Origin: Fomitopsis serialis
Lineage: Eukaryota > Basidiomycota > Agaricomycetes > Polyporales > Fomitopsidaceae
Length of the DNA: 11,142 nt
Direction: 5' to 3'
Assembly: GCF_022376445.1 (NCBI RefSeq)
Contig: NW_025955752.1
Span: forward strand, 1 to 11,142
The notes below the pieces were generated by a model, which was given only the letters and a program-made list of their open reading frames with translations, searched no databases and was not told the origin of the DNA. Made by a program: the position numbers and the translations under genes. Shown here piece after piece: positions 1 through 7,854 of this stretch (positions within the stretch are counted from its first letter, which is position 1; every line of letters starts with the position of its first letter).

Positions 1-679
1 CACCCGTGAATCGATCATGTCCTACAAATCTAAGGTACCCACAGATGTTTTGTGAACTGGAGTCAACGCCATTCTGTCGACGCTACGCGCGCTGAGCATA
101 TGGCTTCCGAGTCAAGAAGACTAGACGGACCCTGTGCCGCCTTGCACGACGGACTTGCTGCCATCTGGTGCGTCGGCCGCATATGTTTCGTCGTAATCAA
201 CGAGAGTCTGTACACAAGTGCACACTCACTGACTCAGGCGGCCGATCTCAGAAGATAGATAGTAGGTTTCATAACGTCCAGAGACGAGTCGGCAGATTAT
301 CTGACGGCGAGAAATAGGGCTGAACTTTCCTGGCATAGACTGGGCAGAGACATGCATATTTCATACTCTGAGAACGCTTCTATGCCGGTGCTCTACACCC
401 CACCCTCTGCCTTTACAAACAGGTGGTGAGATTTGCCTTGGGAGAAGATCTCGATCGATGCTCAAGCGTTCATAGGCTATGCAAGCTTATACCGCGAGGC
501 CGAGATAGGGTGTGTGTCAATCAGTGCTTGGATCTCCCTCGACACATCCTGTTGTAGGCGTCAAATCGTTGGTGAACAGATGGCTCTCATCCCGGGGAAC
601 AGAGTCAGATAGACCTAGCACACGAGCTACGATGAGATTGAGCCAAGATTGAATATTGAATATTGAGCGGCGCACGAGC
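1..679. other. Intergenic, no gene recognised
   Basis: No reading frame here has convincing protein character. The only open stretch (52-258, 68 codons) has mixed composition, no recognisable motif and no splice context that extends it. A short tandem of TTGAATA lies at about 651-667, just before the inverted-repeat element. This may be the flank of a gene outside the window, but nothing seen supports that. Confidence 0.6.
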
Positions 680-685
680 GGGCTC
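680..685. repeat. Left copy of 6-bp target-site duplication (GGGCTC)
   Basis: GGGCTC directly abuts the first base of the left terminal repeat. The identical hexamer abuts the other end of the element. A C at 685 and a G at 1851 would extend the inverted repeat by one base pair, so a 4-bp duplication (GGCT) around a 244-bp arm is a less economical alternative. Confidence 0.8.
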
Positions 686-928
686 TACGGTTGCCCGATA
701 GTCCGGGGCCGGGCATTTTGCACGACGCGCCTCAGCCACGTCGCGTCGCTCGTCCTCCGCCTCCTCCATATCCTCTGAAACTCATGTAATACTCACGCTA
801 CAGCCATAAATGCCTTCCTACTGCACCGAGAGCACTGTGAACGTCAAAAAAGAGGTACTGGTAAGTCCATACTGGCCTGAAACCTCTCGAGAAAGCTCGA
901 CGACCCCGGGAAGTGGTAAGCGCCCGAC
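686..928 (+). repeat. Left terminal inverted repeat
   Basis: Matches the reverse complement of 1608-1850 without gaps. The six mismatches are at 706, 712, 776, 778, 785 and 787, and all are transitions. Homology stops abruptly after GGTAAGCGCCCGAC at 928. The arm holds short splice-donor-like GTAAG motifs but no gene. Confidence 0.95.
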
Positions 929-1607
929 GCGACTCGTGCACACGTCTGGAGGATACCTATGTACACCTTTCTGGATAGACTAAAGGCAGGATCGGAAAGG
1001 TGCTCTGCAGGGAAAAGGATATAATATATGGTGAGTCATCATATGCACACACTGTGTCTTTACTTCTCAGACTACGGGTACGGCTCGAATCGGAGCGGCC
1101 CATGTTCTCAGACTGAACAGCATTGCAAGGACAGTACCTGATCTGCGAATTCAACCGCCACAGAGAGCACAGCGAGGGGAAGCACTGTGGGGCTTTCACA
1201 TGTATTCATGGCTGTAACAGGTGAGTGATAGCATAATGTTGTCTCGGAGTCGTACTGTGCCGCAGGCCTTCGTGTACATCGACAAAGATGAAATATATAG
1301 TGTCTCAAATCGTACGTGTACATCACTCCATCACCACCAGACATAGCATGTGCACTGAAGTACTGAATGCTGAGGACTGGATGCCTACACCGTGAGCCTC
1401 AGAAAGCCTTACACTGTATAGTAACAGTAAGATTTCACTGGGCCTGCCGGACGCACACTGCGATGTTGGTGCCGAGGGTCGTACAACCCTATGATCATGA
1501 TCTGTATACCTGTTCGACATCCCACATACTTGTATCAAATATCCATGCACCATAGTCATCGTACAGCTATGTCCTCTAGACTTCGAGTCCGAGCAAGTCG
1601 CGGCGTT

Positions 1608-1850
1608 GTCGGGCGCTTACCACTTCCCGGGGTCGTCGAGCTTTCTCGAGAGGTTTCAGGCCAGTATGGACTTACCAGTACCTCTTTTTTGACGTTCACA
1701 GTGCTCTCGGTGCAGTAGGAAGGCATTTATGGCTGTAGCGTGAGTATTGCGTGAGTTCCGGAGGATATGGAGGAGGCGGAGGACGAGCGACGCGACGTGG
1801 CTGAGGCGCGTCGTGCAAAATGCTCGGCCTCGGACTATCGGGCAACCGTA
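1608..1850 (-). repeat. Right terminal inverted repeat
   Basis: Inverted partner of 686-928, 237 of 243 positions identical. The outer end is CTATCGGGCAACCGTA at 1835-1850 and the inner end is GTCGGGCGCTTACC from 1608. Mismatches mirror those of the left arm, at 1749, 1751, 1758, 1760, 1824 and 1830. Confidence 0.95.
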
Positions 1851-1856
1851 GGGCTC
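1851..1856. repeat. Right copy of 6-bp target-site duplication (GGGCTC)
   Basis: This is an identical hexamer immediately after the last base of the right terminal repeat. It supports insertion by a cut-and-paste transposase with a 6-bp stagger. Confidence 0.8.
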
Positions 1857-2035
1857 CCATGAATAGCGGTGACGACACTTACCTTCCAGCTGGCCTCAGG
1901 CGCACTGGGCGCAGAGCAATGCACACGGAGACGGAAGCATTTTGCCTCGTGATGAAGGGCAGAACTTGCATTCAACGCACGTTCCGGAAAGGGTCGTCTT
2001 CGCTGCCAGAGAAAACGCGGCGATGCCGTATAGGC

Positions 2036-2042
2036 TATATAA
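2036..2042 (+). promoter_or_regulatory. TATA box with downstream pyrimidine-rich initiator region
   Basis: A perfect TATATAA is followed by a C/T-rich stretch (about 2051-2145) of the kind seen around fungal transcription starts. ATG codons follow at 2148 and 2180. It lies 624 bp before the transporter start codon, so it either drives a small separate gene or starts a long, possibly spliced, transporter leader containing upstream reading frames. The right end of the transposable element is only about 185 bp upstream. Confidence 0.45.
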
Positions 2043-2179
2043 CACGGAGACCCTCGTACCTCCTTTCTCACCGCCTCTTGTTCCCGTCCATCACCCCGCT
2101 TGCCACTGTGTATTCTAGACGCTGTACCTTCCGTCTTTGCTGCTGTCATGAGTGAACTGACAAGTTCCGGACCGCAAAC

Positions 2180-2584
2180 ATGCCTCACCGACGTTCGACC
2201 GAACAGCCCGGCGAGATCGAGCCTTGGCCACCGCTTGAGAGCTCCGAGCTGTGGGTACTTGCATGTTCTATGGTGAGATATGGACCTGTTCTATTGTACA
2301 CGTTGTGAGCCAAGTGCGAGCTGATTGTGTCCCAAGTGATACCCGTTTGCGACGGCTTCCGAGTGAGAGCGGCGAGCGCCGTATGTTGCAAGGCGTCTGT
2401 CATGTACGAGGGGCCGAGAGTGGTTACGGGAGCCCTTCAAGCTTCACAGCCTGCACATGGCCGCCCAGCGCCGCCCAAGATGCGGCAGCCAGCCTTCCCT
2501 ATCGAGATTGCCCGACGGGAGTATATCTACGCGAAAAGAATGTCCCGGTTACTCCTGAGCTACTTAACCGACTTAGACTCTTGA
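2180..2584 (+). CDS. Candidate small two-exon gene of unknown function (doubtful)
   Basis: An ATG at 2180 downstream of the TATA box opens 31 codons (MPHRRSTEQPGEIEPW...) ending at a good donor, ATG|GTGAGA, at 2273. Two acceptors keep the phase and join it to a frame that stops at 2582-2584: TTGCAAG ending at 2392 (120-nt intron, about 95 residues in total) or GCCAAG ending at 2314 (42-nt intron, about 121 residues). The second part ends in a basic, helix-like segment (IEIARREYIYAKRMSRLLL). I recognise no family. The acceptors lack a pyrimidine tract, which argues against it. The alternative is that this is non-coding leader or promoter of the transporter. The stop is 82 bp before the transporter start. 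Confidence 0.2.
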
Positions 2585-2665
2585 CGAGTGTCGAGACAAG
2601 CGCCTCCTCCTCGCCTTCATCTGTTTCCGTGACGATCCTCTCTGCAGCAGCCTGTATTCGTGGGC

Positions 2666-5600
2666 ATGCCTATGGACAGCGAGGCCACTCAGAATGCGCG
2701 CGACGAGCAAGACCGCGCGAATGACCTCCACCTCGTCTCCTACACCCTCCTCGTCCAGTCGCTGACCATCCAGGCTCCGCCACCGGGCGTCCCCCTTCCG
2801 CTTCCAATCCCTGTGGAACTTCCACCAGGCATCGCGAGGCGTATTCTCGGTCCTAATTCTGTGCAAGAACCGCAGTTACTATTGGAAGATGTGAGCTTGG
2901 AGTGCAAGCCCGGAGAGGTCCTCGCTATGTGAGTGCTGCTTGAAGGAGTCGGCTTACAGCTGTTGTAGAGACGATAGGCCAGCCTGCACTGGGGTGTGTG
3001 TTGAGCTGGGGTTTGGGCCGACGGTCGCCGTGAGCGAGACTTATGTCAAAGTCGAGCTAGAGAACATATCTGAGCGACAACGGTGGGTGCGTGACTTCGC
3101 CAACCGTCGGCCATCTCGCCAGCCATCACCCCGCGCCACACACCCCCGCGCGCGAGCGGTGTATCATTTCTACAACAGCTGTAACGGAACGCGCTCTACT
3201 CACCGACCGACGCCATCTGCACAGAATCGGTGCGAGTGGGTCCGGCAAGTCCACTCTGCTTAATGCAATCGGTAGGCGCACTGGCGGCCTGAAGACCCTT
3301 GCTGGCTCTGTCACCATTCACCCCACTTCCGCCACAAGGATCAAGGTGGCAGATGCAATCGGCTTCGTGCCACAGGACGATCTCCTTCTCTCATGCTTGA
3401 CCGTTCGTGAGACCCTCCGGTTTGCAGCTGGCGGGAACAATGAGGCAGTGGAGAGGACCATCGGGGAGCTTGGTCTACAGAAAGCAGCGGATACGCTGGT
3501 CGGCGGAGGATCGTCAGGTAAGAAAGGTATCTCGGGTGGCGAGCGGAGAAGGTGAGCTCTCTGAGTCCCATGTCTCGTGCGCATCCATCCCGGGTTTCGT
3601 ACTACATTGGGTGGCTGAATCCCGGTTCAAAACGTGATATTGACAATGATTCATTAGGCTTTCGATTGGCTGTGTACTCGTACGGCAACCAAGCGTTCTC
3701 ATCCTAGACGAACCGTAAGTAGCCTTCCTCCGTCTCCCTACCAACCCTCCAACACTCACACACAGCACAACCGGCCTCGACACCACCGCGGCCTTCTCCG
3801 TCCTTTCCCTGCTGTCCTCCCTCGCGCGGCGGAACCGCACCGTGATCATGTCCATCCACCAGCCGCGCTCCGACGCCTACCCGCTCTTCGACCGGCTCTG
3901 CCTCCTCTCGCACGGGCGCGTCGTCTACTCCGGGCTCCGCCGCGACGTCCTCGCCTGGTTCGCGGATCTCGGATACACGTGCCCGCCGCAGACGAACCCG
4001 CTCGACTTCTTGATCGACGTGAGCGCGGTGGACTCACGGGACGAGGATGCGGAGAGGGCGAGCCAGGCGCGGGTGGATCGGCTGAAGAGCGCGTGGGCGG
4101 AGAGGGAGAAGATGAACGAGGAGGGCGATAAGGGGGAGACAAAGGGGGCCGGCGAGGACGTGAACGTGGGCGCGGACAAGGGGAGGAAATCGAATCGGCC
4201 GGGCTTCGTCAAGCAGGTCGTCGTACTGACTAATCGGGCGATGAAGAACGTGTATCGGGATAATGGGCTGCTCCTGGGTTTCCTGCTGCAGGTTGCTGTG
4301 ATCGGCGTCATGGCAGGTTGGTCTCTCGCTCAATTATGCAAATCACAAGGGGTGCTGTTGATGCTGACGGTGTTGTCGTCCTTCAGGTTTGACGTTCTTT
4401 AATCCGCCCGAGACCCCCGCCGGCATACAGACGCTTAAGACAGTTTACTACCAGGGGGTCGTCATGTTCTTTTATTTATCCTTTATACTCTATATCTACA
4501 TAGACTGCGGGCAGCTCGTCGTATTTGATCGCGAGCGCGAGGTGTGTCTCGATAATACGGCTCAATGTGTCCAAGACTGCTCACACAGGGTTAGGATCGA
4601 CTATATGACGTGCTCCCCTGGGTGTGCAGCCATCTGCTTGCCTTCCTGCCCATCAACATTATCGCACCGACCCTATATGCTATAATCCTCTACTTCATGT
4701 AAGTCTGTTAGCATTCAAATGATCACATCGTGTGCTCACAAGCTCCTGTTAGGTGCGGCTTCCGCCACGATAATCTCGCGAGAAACCTATTCATATTCAT
4801 CGGCAATGTACGTCTATCACCATTTGCATGAATCATCAGGCGCGCTCACACGGTATGCAGTGCATACTGCAACAGCACGGCTCATTCGCCTATGCCCTCC
4901 TAGCGGCCTCCATCGACCGTAATTTTGCTCAGGCATCCCTGATCGCGAATGGATTGTCCATCGCCATGTTTCTGAGCGCGGGGTACCTGATCGTGAACCT
5001 CCCTGCGTATATTGGTTGGATGAAATGGCTGTCGCCGTACTTCGTATGTATCTCCCATCGCCCATCGCCCGCATCACTGATGCGTGAGGTCTCACAGTAT
5101 GGCTTCAGATGGACAGCAATCACCCAATTCCGAGGTAGAGTCTTCTCGTGTTCAGGCATCGAAGGCGTCCAACGGTACAGATCCCCTGCTCTACCACGCG
5201 ATTACCTTGTCTCAGTTGCCGGTGTCTTTTTAGAAATCAGTGCATCGGAGACAATGTCCTCGTCGGCCTCCGGTTCAACCTCAACACACCCCTCTGGGTC
5301 TACCCCCTCGGTATAGTCGGCTTCATCCTCGTCGTCCTCGGCATGGCCGTGTGTACCCTCTTCCCTCTCCCCTACCTGCCTCTCACTAACCAGCTCCCTC
5401 CTCCCCATATAGATTGCCCTCCTTCAGTTCTACCACCCCGGCGGAGTGAAGCACGCGAAGAACAAACTCTCCTCTTCAGAGCGGCCTAAGAAACCCGCGA
5501 AGGTCGAGGAGGTGGAGGCGCCCACGCGCGAGCGGGTCGACGTGGAGCTGAAGGACATGGGCATCATCGTTAAGGGCGGGCTTCTCTTGGGCACCGCTAG

Positions 5601-7854
5601 TAAGAGTATTTTGGACGGTGTGGATGTGACGTTTAGGCCTGGGCGGTTGACGGTCGTGCTGGGGCCGTCGGGTGCGGGAAAGGCATGCGCGTTCTTGCGG
5701 GTCGGCGCGGTCGCTGACGATGTTCGCATTATAGAGCTCGTTGTTGGAGGCGATGGCAGGTCAGCTGCCGCCGTCACGCTTCTCTGTGGCAGGTTCTATC
5801 CTCTTCAATGGTCGGCCTACCTCCTCAGGCCACAGTGAGCAGGTCGCGTTTGTGCAGCAGAGCGACCAATGGCTCTTGCCTGCACTCACTGTACGTCAAT
5901 TTTCTGTATTGTTGTCTGCAGGTTCGTTGATACCGTGCGCTGTAGATCAGAGAGACCCTGCACTACGCTGCGGAGCTTCAGCTGCGCGGTATGAGCAAGG
6001 CCGCGAAGAGAGAGCGCGCGGAAGATGTCATGAGGGCAATGGGCCTCACGCCTGTTGCAGACCACGTTGTCGGTGGTGAGGTTCGTCGGTCCCGATATCT
6101 ATCGAGCGCACCGCCTGATGACTTCGCAGACGGTCAAGGGTATTAGCGGTGGTGAGAAACGTCGCCTAGCGCTCGCTGTCCAGCTGCTCGCAGATCCCTC
6201 CGTGCTTCTCGCCGACGAACCCACCTCCGGCCTTGACGCGTTTTCCGCGCTCTCGGTAATCGACGCCCTCCGTGCGCTCGCGCGTTCCGGCCGCACAGTC
6301 GTAGCCTCTGTGCACCAGCCGCGCTCGGAGGTCTGGACGCAGGTGGACGACGTAGTCGTGCTCGCCGCAGGTGGGAAGGTAGTGTACGCAGGCGACAAGA
6401 ACGGCGTCGTCGACTGGGTGGACGGCGTCAGCGGCGTTCAGATGCCCGATTGGTGGAACCCCGCGGACTGGGTCGTGGATGCTGTGTGTGGAGAGGGTCG
6501 AGATGCGCTGGTCCAAGCGTGGCAGAAGGACCACGAGCTCAAGAAGGCGGAGGAGGACGCCCCTTTGTCTGATGCGTTGTCCACGCCGAGCGGCCATGCG
6601 GTGGGTGTGCCAAAGAGGAGCGCGTCGGAGTATGCGCTGCCGGTGGTGCTCAGTCGCAGCTGGAAGAACCTGAGGAGACAACAGGACGTCTTCGTGGCGC
6701 GGCTTGCGAATCCTCCATTCCTTGTCTTGATCTTTTGGATGTTCTTTTTGCGGCTCGGGCACGGGCCTGCGAGTGCACAGGATAGGATCGGACTGTTGAT
6801 GGAGAACAGCGCTATGCCGTTTGTCGGTGAGTGATAGATGTCTTTCAATGGTAAAGAGAAATACTGAGCAGACATCAGGGATGCTTGCGTCTATTGCTAT
6901 ATACCCTGCTGAACGAGACGCGTTCTACAGGTGTGTGATGCTTGCTCTCTCAGGCATGGCTGGCTATAACGTACCATGTATAGGGAATACAAGAACCCTG
7001 CTTCCCGTTATGGTGCCGCTACCTTCATCATGTCGTACACGATTCAGGAAGTCCCTATGCAATTTCTAGCTGCTATGGTCCGCCCATCTCACTGCATCGA
7101 TGTTGAGTGATTGACGATCCAGTGATCCTCAGATATATTCAGTCATCATGATGGCGGGTATGGGCCTGCAGATCGACGCGCGGAGGTTCTTTGAGTTCTC
7201 GTTTGGTATTTTTGGCCTGGTCAGCTTTGGAGAAAGCATCGGGGTACGTTAATCTGCTAATTGAGGCTTGAATCTTGAAGGCTGATGCTGATGGTCGATT
7301 GTAGATCATTTTCTCCAGTACGTCGTGCTAGACGAGGATTGCCAGTATTCCGCTGACATTCTGCCATAGGCTGGGTGATTAACGGAGGCCTCTCCGTATC
7401 GCTCGTTTCGTGCGCCTTGACAGTGCTTGCGCAGACGTGTGGGATTATCTCTGTCACGCTTCCTCGCTGGCTCGCAGTCATTTCCTGGGGTAGTGCGCTG
7501 ACTTATCAAGCGTGAGCAAGCTGTATATCGCAAATGTATCCGGCGCATTGACACCGATATTGCTGTTGTTGCAGGCGTGTGGCCTTCATCAACGAGTTCA
7601 GCGGTTTGGTCTTCAACTGCACGCAGGAGCAGCTTGCCTCCGGAGAGTGCCTTGCAGGTGTGAAACCTCTTGCCGCGATGCATGATCATGATCTGGGTCT
7701 GACGTCTATTGCAGCTACGGGAGAACAGTTGATCGAGACATTCGGTTTCAAAGATAGGAACACAGCAAAGTTCACCGCACTCTTGCTTGTGATCTTGGTC
7801 ATCTATAGACTGCTGGCATATGTGGCGGTTCGGGCAAGGGTGGCTCTCTTGTAA
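2666..7854 (+). CDS. Full-length ABCG transporter, YOL075C-like (NBD1-TMD1-NBD2-TMD2)
   Basis: Predicted ATP-driven membrane exporter; substrate not deducible. Exons: 2666-2928, 3225-3551, 3658-3714, 3766-4316, 4387-4541, 4595-4698, 4753-4807, 4861-5043, 5098-5174, 5234-5348, 5413-5682, 5735-5890, 5946-6080, 6130-6826, 6879-6930, 6984-7077, 7133-7243, 7305-7317, 7370-7511, 7575-7657, 7715-7854. They total 3780 nt, or 1259 residues, near the roughly 1300 of yeast YOL075C. NBD1: Walker A GASGSGKS 90-97, Q-loop Q138, signature ISGGE 190-194, Walker B LILDEP 211-216, H-loop H247. TMD1 is about 383-635, with FDRERE at 446-451. NBD2: Walker A GPSGAGKSS 713-721, Q761, ISGGE 821-825, LLADEP 842-847, H878. 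TMD2 is about 1011-1252 and has an NCT sequon and two cysteines in its last large loop. The nucleotide-binding-domain-first order in both halves is typical of ABCG. Start: ATG 2666 is the first in frame; ATG 2672 is the next choice. The tandem ABCG identity is secure; the exact 5' start is less so. Confidence 0.95.
2929..3224 (+). other. Intron 1, oversized (296 nt)
   Basis: GTGAGT...CTGCACAG. Removing it joins PGEVLAI to IGASGSGKS, rebuilding the strand that leads into Walker A, so the boundaries are well supported. Every other intron in the gene is 49-106 nt. A perfect 16-bp inverted repeat bounds an internal 231-bp segment; subtracting it leaves 65 nt, a normal size. The open frames inside (2940-3263, 3091-3224) are not needed for the protein. 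Confidence 0.85.
2954..3184. mobile_element. Possible MITE-like insertion inside intron 1
   Basis: TTACAGCTGTTGTAGA (2954-2969) and TCTACAACAGCTGTAA (3169-3184) are perfect reverse complements. Each contains the self-palindrome ACAGCTGT. The 231-bp segment has no coding content and lies wholly within intron 1. No clean target duplication is seen: CGG occurs at 2950-2952 on the left and at 3185-3187 on the right, with one extra base on the left side. The alternative is a folded intron structure unrelated to transposition. Confidence 0.45.
5683..5734 (+). other. GC-AG intron within the NBD2 Walker A codons
   Basis: The 52-nt intron starts GCATGC and ends CATTATAG, with a CTGAC branch-site-like motif at 5714-5718. 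Joining 5682 to 5735 gives GPSGAGK|SSLLEAMAG, a perfect Walker A in frame. No GT donor nearby keeps both the frame and the GK[ST] core; the GT at 5700 would leave a 34-nt intron and put extra residues after the lysine. This is the only non-GT donor among the 20 introns of the gene. Confidence 0.85.
7305..7317 (+). other. 13-nt microexon (exon 18) of the transporter
   Basis: Intron 17 (7244-7304, GTACGT...TTGTAG) and intron 18 (7318-7369, GTACGT...CCATAG) flank the 13 nt ATCATTTTCTCCA. They encode I-I-F-S and the first base of the next serine, joining SFGESIG to SWVINGG in TMD2. Both introns have strong donors. Skipping the exon would shift the frame (13 is not a multiple of 3). Confidence 0.85.
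7658..7714 (+). other. Intron 20, stop-free and divisible by three
   Basis: GTGTGA...TATTGCAG, 57 nt, phase 1. Removal gives GECLAATGEQ, which reads naturally as the last extracellular loop of the family. Retention keeps the frame open and adds 19 residues to that loop. Removal is the likelier state because it brings the loop cysteine close to the TGEQ segment. Confidence 0.7.

Larger units (their letters stand above)
686..1850. mobile_element. Non-autonomous DNA transposon with 243-bp terminal inverted repeats
   Basis: The segment begins TACGGTTGCCCGATAG and ends with its exact reverse complement. The arms at 686-928 and 1608-1850 are equal in length (243 bp) and differ at six positions. 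Both ends are flanked by GGGCTC (680-685 and 1851-1856), which reads as a target-site duplication. The 679-bp interior (929-1607) has no open frame above about 80 codons and no transposase motif, so the element would need an enzyme supplied in trans. In size and structure it is a large MITE or foldback-like element. Superfamily is not assigned: the 6-bp duplication is not the TA of Tc1/mariner, the TTAA of piggyBac, the 3 bp of Harbinger or the 8 bp of hAT, and Mutator-like elements, which often have long TIRs, usually give 8-11 bp. The sharp arm ends, equal arms and flanking duplication make a single transposition event the simplest reading. Confidence 0.9.
1857..2665. other. Intergenic region upstream of the transporter
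   Basis: About 800 bp separate the element from the transporter ATG. It holds the TATA box and the doubtful small gene listed separately. Nothing else is supportable. Open frames on the minus strand here (1835-2188, 2573-2866) have no family character and overlap promoter or transporter sequence. Confidence 0.5.

Noticed and set aside
957..1559. Several 60-80-codon frames inside the inverted-repeat element
   Set aside because: They overlap each other on both strands and have random composition and no transposase signature (no DDE/D-type spacing that can be argued).
1580..1592. TTCGAGTCC, resembling a tRNA B box
   Set aside because: No matching A box, acceptor stem or cloverleaf could be drawn around it.
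2940..3263. 107-codon open frame over intron 1
   Set aside because: It is in the wrong frame for the Walker A motif and has no domain; it is intron sequence read through.
3846..4333. Long minus-strand frames opposite the transporter (3846-4142, 3925-4311, 6166-6762)
   Set aside because: They are shadows of the GC-rich coding exons. The plus strand carries unmistakable ABC motifs there.
5891..5945. Other splice choices for intron 12 (donor GTCAAT at 5895, acceptors after 5950)
   Set aside because: They give LTVQTLHYA or drop residues. GTACGT at 5891 with acceptor CTGTAG at 5945 gives LPALTIRETLHYA, the expected family motif, in phase.
7681..7696. ATGATCATGATCTG, also present near 1492
   Set aside because: The shared 14 bases are a simple self-complementary motif; flanks do not match, so it is not a repeat family.
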